A stretch of DNA of 16,811 nt from Paludibacteraceae bacterium (GTDB lineage: Bacteria > Bacteroidota > Bacteroidia > Bacteroidales > Paludibacteraceae). The stretch spans positions 1 to 16,811 of the forward strand of contig JAGPGR010000008.1 in assembly GCA_018055865.1 (NCBI GenBank). The letters are read 5' to 3'. How positions within the stretch are numbered: the first letter of the stretch is position 1; every line of letters begins with the position of its first letter. The notes below the pieces were generated by a model, which saw nothing but the letters and a program-made list of their open reading frames with translations, had not been told where the DNA came from and made no database searches. Shown one piece after another: positions 9,265 through 16,811 of the stretch. The translations under genes and the position numbers were made by a program.

Positions 9265-9304
9265 TTAGACTGTTAGACTGTTAGAGCCCGGATAAGTTAG
9301 AGCC
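9265..9304. repeat. Octamer repeat block upstream of atpG
   Basis: Five consecutive 8-bp units: TTAGACTG twice, TTAGAGCC, a divergent CGGATAAG, and TTAGAGCC again. The block begins three bases upstream of the atpG start codon, so it fills the position where the ribosome binding region should be. Read in the direction of the operon the units are CAGTCTAA and GGCTCTAA. Confidence 0.8.
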
Positions 9305-9357
9305 AAAAAAAAGATCAAAGAATAAAAATTAAATGAAATTTGACTCGTAATTGAATA

Positions 9358-9440
9358 AACTCAAAACTCAGAACTCAGAATTCAGAACTCAGAACTCAGA
9401 ATTCAGAACTCAAAACTCAGAACTCAAAACTCAGAACTCT
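9358..9440. repeat. Heptamer tandem repeat (AACTCAG/AACTCAA, 11 units) in the atpA-atpG spacer
   Basis: Eleven 7-bp units in exact register from 9358 to 9434, of the form AACTCAG, AACTCAA or AATTCAG, followed by a partial AACTCT. Variation is confined to two positions of the unit. A related pair of 7-mers, CTATAAA twice, lies at 9459-9472. Seven is not a multiple of three, and no gene covers the block. Confidence 0.93.
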
Positions 9441-9479
9441 TTTACTATTGACTTTTTTCTATAAACTATAAACGTTGTT

Positions 9480-11063
9480 TTATATTCTTCTTGTCACTTC
9501 TTCAGCCACTTTTTCCAAAGCAGATGTTACAGAATCGTCAATTACACCTTTTTTAATAACATCGAGCACATCTTCCTGATGTGTCAGCTCGAGTGTGCTT
9601 AAAAATTCCTGTTCAAATTCGTTAACTTTATTTAGCGGAACTTTAGAAAGCAATCCATGGGTTCCACAGTAAAGTACTGCCACTTGTTTTTCCACTGCCA
9701 TCGGCTTGTGGAGTGGTTGAACCAGTAATTTTGTATTTTTCTGCCCCTTGTCAATGGTCATGGCCGTAACAGGGTCCATGTCGCCGCCAAACTTGGTAAA
9801 TGCTTCAAGCTCACGGTATTGTGCCTGATCAATTTTTAGTGTACCGGCAACTTTTTTCATGGCTTTTATTTGAGCATTACCTCCCACACGCGATACTGAA
9901 ATACCTACGTTTACAGCAGGGCGGTTTCCCTGATTGAACAAATCAGTATCCAAAAATATCTGACCATCGGTAATGGAAATTACGTTGGTGGGAATATAGG
10001 CCGAAACATCACCAGCCTGTGTTTCAATCATGGGCAATGCTGTAAGCGAACCGCCGCCTTTCACTTTTCCTTTCAGACTTTCGGGCAGGTCGTTCATCTG
10101 TTTTGCCACTTCCTCTTGATTGATGATTTTGGCAGCTCGTTCGAGCAGGCGTGAATGCAGATAGAAAATATCACCCGGATAAGCTTCGCGCCCGGATGGA
10201 CGACGAAGAATAAGCGATACTTCGCGGTAAGCAACTGCCTGTTTGGATAAATCGTCGTAAATTACCAGCGCATGACGACCTGTATCGCGGAAGTATTCAC
10301 CTATTGCAGCTCCGGCAAATGGAGCATAATATTGAAGTGCAGCCGGATCTGAGGCATTAGCAGCCACTACTATGGTGTATTCCATGGCGTTGTGCTCTTT
10401 CAGAGTGTTCACAATTGAAGCAACAGTGGAACCTTTTTGTCCGATAGCTACATAAATACAGTAAACCGGATCGCCTTCGTCGAAGTTGCGGCGCTGATTG
10501 ATAATTGTGTCCACAGCTATACTTGTTTTACCGGTTTGGCGGTCGCCGATGATAAGTTCGCGTTGTCCGCGTCCGATGGGTATCATCGCATCAATAGCTT
10601 TCAGACCTGTTTGCAGTGGCTGATGTACAGGCTGACGATAAATAACGCCAGGGGCTTTACGTTCCAGAGGCATTTCAAGCAGTTCGCCCGAAACTTTTCC
10701 TTTACCATCAATACTTTCTCCAAGCGGATTGATAACCCGTCCGAGCATACCTTCACCAACGAAAATTGAAGCTACACGTTTTGTACGCTTTACACTGAAA
10801 CCCTCCTTTATTTCACTTGAAGGACCGAGTAGCACTGCTCCCACGTTATCTTCTTCCAGGTTCATAACGATTGCTTGAATGCCATTGTCAAATTCAAGTA
10901 ATTCATTGGCTTCGGCATTGCGCAATCCGTATATGCGAACCACACCATCGCTTACCTGCAATACGGTACCTATTTCGTCAAATTTAACGCCGGTGTCAAT
11001 TCCTTCGAGCTGCAGTCGCAACACTTCTGACACTTCGCTAACTTTTATTTTATTATCAGACAT
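9480..11063 (-). CDS. atpA: F1Fo ATP synthase subunit alpha
   Basis: Alpha forms the non-catalytic nucleotide-binding positions of the F1 hexamer and supplies an arginine to the catalytic sites on beta. At 527 residues it is slightly longer than the E. coli protein. Visible features are the beta-barrel domain ([18 protein letters not shown]), the Walker A loop GDRQTGKT at 173-180, [15 protein letters not shown], the [20 protein letters not shown] block and the arginine in [11 protein letters not shown]. The start [20 protein letters not shown] matches the family N-terminus. It lies 58 bp downstream of atpH and is followed by the repeat-rich spacer before atpG. Confidence 0.98.
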   Translation of the reverse strand: MSDNKIKVSEVSEVLRLQLEGIDTGVKFDEIGTVLQVSDGVVRIYGLRNAEANELLEFDNGIQAIVMNLEEDNVGAVLLGPSSEIKEGFSVKRTKRVASIFVGEGMLGRVINPLGESIDGKGKVSGELLEMPLERKAPGVIYRQPVHQPLQTGLKAIDAMIPIGRGQRELIIGDRQTGKTSIAVDTIINQRRNFDEGDPVYCIYVAIGQKGSTVASIVNTLKEHNAMEYTIVVAANASDPAALQYYAPFAGAAIGEYFRDTGRHALVIYDDLSKQAVAYREVSLILRRPSGREAYPGDIFYLHSRLLERAAKIINQEEVAKQMNDLPESLKGKVKGGGSLTALPMIETQAGDVSAYIPTNVISITDGQIFLDTDLFNQGNRPAVNVGISVSRVGGNAQIKAMKKVAGTLKIDQAQYRELEAFTKFGGDMDPVTAMTIDKGQKNTKLLVQPLHKPMAVEKQVAVLYCGTHGLLSKVPLNKVNEFEQEFLSTLELTHQEDVLDVIKKGVIDDSVTSALEKVAEEVTRRI

Positions 11064-11121
11064 CTGTAATTATTTACGATTTGTTATTTACAATAGTTGG
11101 TTGAATATTTCGCATCAAAGA

Positions 11122-11676
11122 TCAAACAATCCTTCGATTTCGCTCAATATATTCGTTTCTTATGCGTGTGAGCTGTCCTGAAAGGCTTGCATCCCAGCGC
11201 ACGTCTTCCACTTCGAGCATGAAACCGCCTAAAATAGCGGAGTCCACCACTTTCTCAAGTTCAAGTGTACCGCCTACTTTGTCAGTTACCAACGAAATTA
11301 AACGTTCTTCAGTAGCTTTATCCACTTCGGATGCAGTTGTGAGTTTGCCGTAACGAATATTTTTGTGTTTTCGATACAAGTCAATGAACTTCAACATGAT
11401 GAAATGGACTTGTTCCTCACGTCCGTTTTTCAACAGTAAGTCGGTGAATTGTTCGAATGTTTTGCTGGTTTCACCACCGGCTGCGTTGAGTATCAACTGA
11501 CGTTTTTCCTTCAGTGGCAATACCGGATTGTCAAGCACAAGCCGCAATTCGCCCATCTTCATAAACATGAGTGTCAGCATTTTGGCTTCACCATACACTT
11601 TTTCCACCGATTTTGTTTCAACTGCAAAATCGTATAAAGCGGTGGCATATCGGGCCGATACTAATCCTGTATTCAT
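11122..11676 (-). CDS. atpH: F1Fo ATP synthase subunit delta
   Basis: Delta is the peripheral-stalk subunit (OSCP equivalent) that ties the top of F1 to subunit b. The 184-residue product has the family pattern: N-terminal helical domain beginning TGLVSARYATALYDFAVE, LDNPVLPLKEKRQLI in the middle, and a C-terminal stretch with VDSAILGGFMLEVEDVRWDASLSGQL. Length is typical. It lies between atpF and atpA, the normal place, but is separated from atpF by 153 bp containing octamer repeats and a small inverted repeat. Confidence 0.96.
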   Translation of the reverse strand: MNTGLVSARYATALYDFAVETKSVEKVYGEAKMLTLMFMKMGELRLVLDNPVLPLKEKRQLILNAAGGETSKTFEQFTDLLLKNGREEQVHFIMLKFIDLYRKHKNIRYGKLTTASEVDKATEERLISLVTDKVGGTLELEKVVDSAILGGFMLEVEDVRWDASLSGQLTRIRNEYIERNRRIV

Positions 11677-11756
11677 AATTTGTTATTCTGTAATCTTGTT
11701 GGTAAGAAAACGGGCACACAAGAAATTTATTTAATTCATCTATATAAAAATTTGAC

Positions 11757-11781
11757 ATTGGGATTTTTCCTTATTCCCAAT
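11757..11781 (-). promoter_or_regulatory. Short inverted repeat in the atpF-atpH spacer
   Basis: ATTGGGA (11757-11763) pairs with TCCCAAT (11775-11781) across an 11-nt loop. In the operon direction the hairpin forms after the atpF stop and about 80 nt before atpH. There is no T-run long enough to call a terminator. It might protect or segment the mRNA; that is inference. Confidence 0.35.
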
Positions 11782-11791
11782 ATTCGGATTG

Positions 11792-11831
11792 ACGAATCAA
11801 CGAATCAGTAATTTAACTAATCTACTAATCT
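11792..11831. repeat. Octamer repeat block in the atpF-atpH spacer
   Basis: Five 8-bp units in register: ACGAATCA twice, a divergent GTAATTTA, then ACTAATCT twice. The last unit runs into the atpF stop codon (11830-11832 on the - strand). The period and layout (two pairs around one divergent unit) resemble the block upstream of atpG, but the unit sequences differ. Confidence 0.75.
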
Positions 11832-12330
11832 ACGATTTTGAAATATTGATTTCGTCGAGCAGACGGTCTATCATATTCATTTGTTCGTTTTTCTTATCCA
11901 GATTTTTTCGCAGCACTTTTTCAGATATATCAACTGAAAGCGAAGCCACTTCACGCCGGATTTGACGAATGGCATCTTCTTTCTCCAGTTCAATCTGCTC
12001 ACGGGCGTTCTCCATAATTTTGGCAGCTTCTTCGGCAGCTTTATCTTTGGCCCCGTTTACTATCATGTCGCGCGATTTGGCTGCTTCAGCCAGTATTCTG
12101 GATTGTTCCTTGCGTGCTTCATCCACAATTGCCTGACCATCGGCCTTTACTGTGGCCAATTCTTCACGCGCCTGCCTGGCAGCCAGCAGCGAATCGTCGA
12201 TGTACTTATTCCTCTCGTTTACGCCTTTCAGTATGGCCGGCCAGGCAAATCTGGCCAGAATATAAAAGACAATCAGAAACGGAATAAGCATCCAGAAGAT
12301 AAGCCCAACTTCAGGAGTGAAAAGTTCCAT
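11830..12330 (-). CDS. atpF: F1Fo ATP synthase subunit b
   Basis: Subunit b forms the peripheral stalk that holds F1 against the rotating ring. The 166-residue product has one N-terminal membrane helix (VGLIFWMLIPFLIVFYILAR) followed by a long, highly charged alpha-helical segment rich in Ala, Glu and Lys from about residue 40 to the end, as expected for the dimeric stalk. ARFAWPAILKGVNERNKYID after the membrane helix is the typical transition. Its start is 3 bp after the atpE stop, so the two are tightly coupled. Confidence 0.96.
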   Translation of the reverse strand: MELFTPEVGLIFWMLIPFLIVFYILARFAWPAILKGVNERNKYIDDSLLAARQAREELATVKADGQAIVDEARKEQSRILAEAAKSRDMIVNGAKDKAAEEAAKIMENAREQIELEKEDAIRQIRREVASLSVDISEKVLRKNLDKKNEQMNMIDRLLDEINISKS

Positions 12331-12333
12331 GTG

Positions 12334-12603
<270 letters not shown>

Positions 12604-12645
12604 TTAATTGTTTAATATATTTTTTGTAACTAAAATTATTTCACT

Positions 12646-13746
12646 TTACGGTTCTATGGATTCATGAGGTTTGTGAGTGTGATGTTCGGCTCGTGCCATT
12701 CCGATAAATATAGACGAAAGCATGGTGAAAACATATGCCTGGATGAATGAAACCAGCACATCGAGCAGCAACATGAAGATGGAGAAGGCAATAGATATGA
12801 CCGAAACACCGGCTGCCACACCGATTCCCATCATGACTGTAAAAATAAAGATCAATCCCATAAGTACCAGCACTATCATGTGCCCGGCCAGCATGTTGGC
12901 AAAAAGACGAATCATCAATGCAAATGGTTTGGTCAGAATACCGATTATTTCGATAAATTGCATGAGCGGAAAAACCGGTGTTTTCAGAAAGACGGGCACA
13001 TCAGGCCAAAAAATTTCTTTCCAGTATTCTTTGTTTCCAAAAAAGTTGGTAGCAATAAATGTGAGCATAGCCAACACGAATGTAACGGCAATATTGCCTG
13101 TCACGTTGGCACCTCCCGGAAATAAAGGAATCAGTCCCAGCATATTATTAAAGAAAATAAAATAAAAAACCGTAAGCAGATAAGGGGCAAATCGCTTGTA
13201 ATCGTTTGGGATACTGGGTTTTATTATGTCATCGTGCACACTCATGGTAAGTTGCTCTATGGCTCCTGCAAATCCTTTCATGGACCGAAGCGGATTTTTT
13301 TTGTACTGAGAAGTGATACTGAGCAGAATGATAATCAGAAAAATGCTCGCCAACAGGATAGAAGCCGCATTTTTGGTCAGTGATAAATCAAGAGGCCGAA
13401 TGATTTGCCCTGCTGCATTTTTGGTTACAATTTTTCCCTTGTAAGGATCGGTCGGAGAGATGTAATAACCATTGTGCTCGTGACCGTGTTTTAATTTTGA
13501 TGAAGAAAATGCGTTCCACCCTTTTTCACCTTTTACAATGATTAGCAATGGGATAGAGATGTGTTTTTCGCCGACTGTCAACAAGTGCCATTCATAGGAA
13601 TCCAGCACATGAGAAAATATCATTTCTTTGATATCGAACGATTTTTCTTTTTCACCCTCGTTGCCCGATGCTGAAATCGTGCTCACATGCATCACAAGAA
13701 GGAATGTAAGCAGCAGAAATGAAAATCGTTTTAAATAAAAGGGCAT
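12646..13746 (-). CDS. atpB: F1Fo ATP synthase subunit a with signal peptide and N-terminal extension
   Basis: Subunit a forms the proton channels beside the c ring. The essential arginine is R280 in LMIRLFANMLAGH, and the C-terminal helix has the conserved glutamine (Q335 in SFIQAYVFTML). The 366-residue protein is about 100 longer than E. coli AtpB. Residues 1-27 look like a signal peptide (RFSFLLLTFLLVMHVSTISA), followed by a hydrophilic segment of about 95 residues with FSHVLDSYEWH and a His-rich KLKHGHEHNGYY, before the first membrane helix near 127-145. The C-terminus is also His-rich (AEHHTHKPHE). As I recall, such extensions are common in Bacteroidota AtpB proteins. It starts 4 bp after the atpI-like gene. 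Confidence 0.95.
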   Translation of the reverse strand: MPFYLKRFSFLLLTFLLVMHVSTISASGNEGEKEKSFDIKEMIFSHVLDSYEWHLLTVGEKHISIPLLIIVKGEKGWNAFSSSKLKHGHEHNGYYISPTDPYKGKIVTKNAAGQIIRPLDLSLTKNAASILLASIFLIIILLSITSQYKKNPLRSMKGFAGAIEQLTMSVHDDIIKPSIPNDYKRFAPYLLTVFYFIFFNNMLGLIPLFPGGANVTGNIAVTFVLAMLTFIATNFFGNKEYWKEIFWPDVPVFLKTPVFPLMQFIEIIGILTKPFALMIRLFANMLAGHMIVLVLMGLIFIFTVMMGIGVAAGVSVISIAFSIFMLLLDVLVSFIQAYVFTMLSSIFIGMARAEHHTHKPHESIEP

Positions 13747-13750
13747 AATG

Positions 13751-14131
13751 TTAATTCTTTTTGTTTAATGTCAGCAAAATTCTGGTCTCAAAAACTGAAA
13801 AAACACTGTCGTACACTACGTAAGCTACAGCAAGCGGCAGAATGTGTTCTCTGTCTATCAATATATTGATTACCAGTACAATAATAACTATTCCAACCAG
13901 GATTACTCTGATACCCAAAATGCTTGCTATTGAAAGTTCTTTGTTTTCCTTCAGGTGTTTTCCGGCATAAAGTGCCAACACCAACGTCAGTAAAAGAAAG
14001 AATACCGGTATGCCTATAAAATATTTGGGCGTAAAACTGAATCCTGTTAAATAAAATATCACGTACGCAATAATGGTCAATACTACGATGCTTCCTGCAA
14101 GATTTCGGATCAACCGCATCGGTTTATTCAT
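13751..14131 (-). CDS. AtpI-like small membrane protein of the ATP synthase operon
   Basis: A protein of 126 residues with four predicted membrane helices (VVLTIIAYVIFYL; IGIPVFFLLLTLVLALYAG; GIRVILVGIVIIVLVINIL; LPLAVAYVVYDSVFSVFETR). It lies between atpC and atpB, where an AtpI-type protein would be expected, and its size and topology fit AtpI, a factor linked to c-ring assembly or magnesium uptake in other bacteria. No diagnostic motif confirms this, so the name rests on position and topology. ATG 14131 is preferred: a GTG at 14140 in frame would lengthen the overlap with atpC from 8 to 17 nt, and a purine-rich AGAGGG lies just upstream. The TATGAATAA overlap with the atpC stop suggests translational coupling. 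Confidence 0.75.
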   Translation of the reverse strand: MNKPMRLIRNLAGSIVVLTIIAYVIFYLTGFSFTPKYFIGIPVFFLLLTLVLALYAGKHLKENKELSIASILGIRVILVGIVIIVLVINILIDREHILPLAVAYVVYDSVFSVFETRILLTLNKKN

Positions 14132-14372
14132 ACGTAACACCCTCTACAGCAATTGATATCACGTTCTTGCTTACCTCTACAAATCCATCTTCTATTGTTA
14201 AGTGACTATCCACATCTTTCACCCGATAGGTAATAATTCCTTTGGTCAGACTTGAAATGATAGGTGCGTGATTCTTTAGGATTGTGAAGCGTCCGCTCGT
14301 TCCGGGAACGGTGACCAAACTTACTTCTCCTGAAAAAACAAGTTGTTCCGGTGTTACAATTTCAAGTTTCAT
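14124..14372 (-). CDS. atpC: F1Fo ATP synthase subunit epsilon, short form
   Basis: Epsilon sits at the foot of gamma and couples it to the c ring. The 82-residue product contains only the N-terminal beta-sandwich (MKLEIVTPEQLVFSGEVSLV, then VPGTSGRFTILKNHAPIISS and IEDGFVEVSKNVISIAVEG). The C-terminal pair of helices of the roughly 135-residue E. coli type, which inhibits ATP hydrolysis there, is absent. There is no frameshift: the stop is followed at once by the overlapping next gene, so the short form is native. It starts 6 bp after the atpD stop. Confidence 0.95.
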   Translation of the reverse strand: MKLEIVTPEQLVFSGEVSLVTVPGTSGRFTILKNHAPIISSLTKGIITYRVKDVDSHLTIEDGFVEVSKNVISIAVEGVTYE

Positions 14373-14378
14373 AAGGGG

Positions 14379-15911
<1,533 letters not shown>

Positions 15912-15937
15912 TCAGGTATTTTATTTTTTTGGACTTA

Positions 15938-15967
15938 CAAACATACAAAAAAATATTATTAGTCCAA
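15938..15967 (-). promoter_or_regulatory. Promoter of the atp operon
   Basis: On the - strand TATGTTTG (15945-15938) matches the Bacteroidota -7 element TAnnTTTG. TTGG (15967-15964) is a fair -33 element with an 18-nt spacer. Transcription would start near 15932, about 25 nt before the atpD ATG. A perfect 7-bp inverted repeat, TTGGACT/AGTCCAA (15929-15935 and 15961-15967), brackets the core promoter. Confidence 0.6.
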
Positions 15968-16029
15968 CTTTTTATTTGAAGTCATCTTGACTTTTTTGAC
16001 TTTTTTAAGATTTAAATACTAAAATAAAG

Positions 16030-16079
16030 AAGGGAGCGTTATTTATGTAGTTCTCACATTACATAATTCCCGATCCCTT
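16030..16079 (+). repeat. Large imperfect inverted repeat at the probable left end of the insertion sequence
   Basis: Arms 16030-16051 and 16058-16079 pair at 17 of 22 positions around a 6-nt loop; the outer six bases AAGGGA and the inner ATGTA are perfect. It ends 2 bp before the transposase ATG and would fold the translation start region of any read-through transcript. The outer arm may contain the terminal inverted repeat of the element, but the right end is outside the window. Confidence 0.65.
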
Positions 16080-16081
16080 CA

Positions 16082-16811
16082 ATGATGTACCAAGTACTCG
16101 ACAAAGATACCATTAATTCAGAAATTATACCATATTTACCTAAAGCCAAGCGTGGTTTTAACACAAAAAGCAATATGGTTGAGATTGTAAATTGCATATT
16201 ATACAAGTTGAAAACAGGTTGTCAATGGCATATGCTTCCAGTCAAAAGCCTGTTTTCAGAAATTGTATTAAGCTATAAAACCGTTTTCGGTCATTTTCGC
16301 AAGTGGTGTAAATCTGGTATTTGGCAACAAATATGGATACATCTGTTGGAAAAATACAAATCACATTTGGATATGTCCAGTGTTGATTTAGATGGTAGTC
16401 ATACTCCAGCTTTGCGTGGCGGTTCACAAGTTGCTTATCAGGGCAGAAAGAAAAAGAAAACCACTAATGCGCTTTTTCTAACAGACAGACAAGGATTACC
16501 TTTGGCTATGTCTGAACCCATTGCTGGTAATCATAATGATATATACCAAATCGATATAAACTTTAAGGGAATGCTTGATACGCTTATCAAAGCAAAAATC
16601 AGAATTAAAGGTCTTTTTATGAACGCTGATGCCGGTTTCGACAGTAAAGAACTGCGGGAGTTATGTGACAAACTGGAGATTATACCCAATATCGCAATCA
16701 ATAATCGAAACGGCAAAAGCAATAATGACACAAAAATCTTAGATGATTTACTCTATGCAGAACGATACAGTATTGAAAGAACGAATGCCTGGATAGATAG
16801 CTTCAGAACAT
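16082..16811 (+). CDS. IS5-family-type DDE transposase, 3' end beyond the window
   Basis: Transposase of an insertion sequence, catalysing DNA cleavage and strand transfer through a DDE triad. The frame is open from tandem ATGs at 16082 and 16085 to the window end (243 codons). The N-terminal part resembles the helix-turn-helix region of IS5 transposases (PKAKRGFNTKSNMVEIVNCI, then LKTGCQWHMLP and VFGHFRKWCKSGIW). The catalytic residues are visible: D104 in DLDGSHTPA, D183 in NADAGFDS and E232 in SIERTNAWIDSFR. No frameshift or stop is seen, so it may be active. Only the last third of the DDE domain or less appears to be missing. It is oriented away from the atp operon. Confidence 0.88.
   Translation, partial: MMYQVLDKDTINSEIIPYLPKAKRGFNTKSNMVEIVNCILYKLKTGCQWHMLPVKSLFSEIVLSYKTVFGHFRKWCKSGIWQQIWIHLLEKYKSHLDMSSVDLDGSHTPALRGGSQVAYQGRKKKKTTNALFLTDRQGLPLAMSEPIAGNHNDIYQIDINFKGMLDTLIKAKIRIKGLFMNADAGFDSKELRELCDKLEIIPNIAINNRNGKSNNDTKILDDLLYAERYSIERTNAWIDSFRT

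Larger units (their letters stand above)
16030..16811 (+). mobile_element. IS5-family-like insertion sequence, left part
   Basis: The element is recognised from its transposase gene and the inverted repeat at its left side. The exact left boundary is taken as the start of the repeat arm and is uncertain by some bases. The right end, the terminal inverted repeat pair and any target-site duplication are beyond the window. Confidence 0.7.

Noticed and set aside
9305..9357. Possible internal promoter before atpG, with TATTCTTTG on the - strand
   Set aside because: The spacing inside the motif is one base too long for TAnnTTTG and no convincing -33 element is present.
9358..9440. CRISPR-like array
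   Set aside because: The units are only 7 bp and directly adjacent, with no spacers and no cas genes nearby.
14132..14140. GTG start for the AtpI-like gene
   Set aside because: It increases the overlap with atpC and adds three residues without support; ATG 14131 with the coupled stop is simpler.
16242..16731. Short - strand frames within the insertion sequence
   Set aside because: They are antisense to the transposase frame, which carries a full DDE triad.

Overview
The window looks like a chromosomal segment from a member of the Bacteroidota, probably Bacteroidales-like. Three things point there: promoter elements of the TAnnTTTG type, a C-terminal tail of the kind recognised by the type IX secretion system (T9SS), and an F-type ATP synthase operon in the order beta-epsilon-I-a-c-b-delta-alpha-gamma. 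Start codons are preceded by A-rich leaders rather than strong Shine-Dalgarno sequences. No genus can be named from the sequence alone.

Left part (1-8300, + strand): a carbohydrate-degradation cluster of secreted enzymes. It opens with the 3' part of a GH5 endoglucanase-type gene, followed by an intrinsic terminator. A promoter then drives a GH84 beta-N-acetylglucosaminidase and, 53 bp further on, a very large GH2 beta-galactosidase-type enzyme with a C-terminal discoidin-like domain. The GH84 frame ends early just after a run of nine A residues. An intact T9SS type A sorting tail continues in the -1 frame for another 74 codons, so secretion or anchoring of this enzyme may depend on a frameshift, or the gene may be mutated or misread there.

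Middle and right part (8392-15905, - strand): a complete nine-gene F1Fo ATP synthase operon, atpD-atpC-atpI-like-atpB-atpE-atpF-atpH-atpA-atpG, transcribed right to left from a promoter near 15938-15967. It converges on the glycosidase genes at a shared bidirectional terminator (8321-8364). The c subunit carries a proton-type site, epsilon is the short form without the C-terminal helices, beta has an extra loop of nearly 30 residues, and subunit a has a signal peptide plus an extracytoplasmic extension. Two unusually long spacers inside the operon (atpF-atpH and atpA-atpG) are filled with degenerate 7- and 8-bp tandem repeats, each with a different unit sequence.

Right edge (about 16030-16811, + strand): the left end of an IS5-type insertion sequence, with a large imperfect inverted repeat just upstream of the transposase gene, which runs off the window. 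It lies divergently upstream of the ATP synthase promoter.

No tRNA, rRNA, CRISPR array or SusC/SusD pair was seen. Nothing here is clearly a new multi-gene system; the frameshifted sorting tail and the repeat-filled operon spacers are the most unusual signals.
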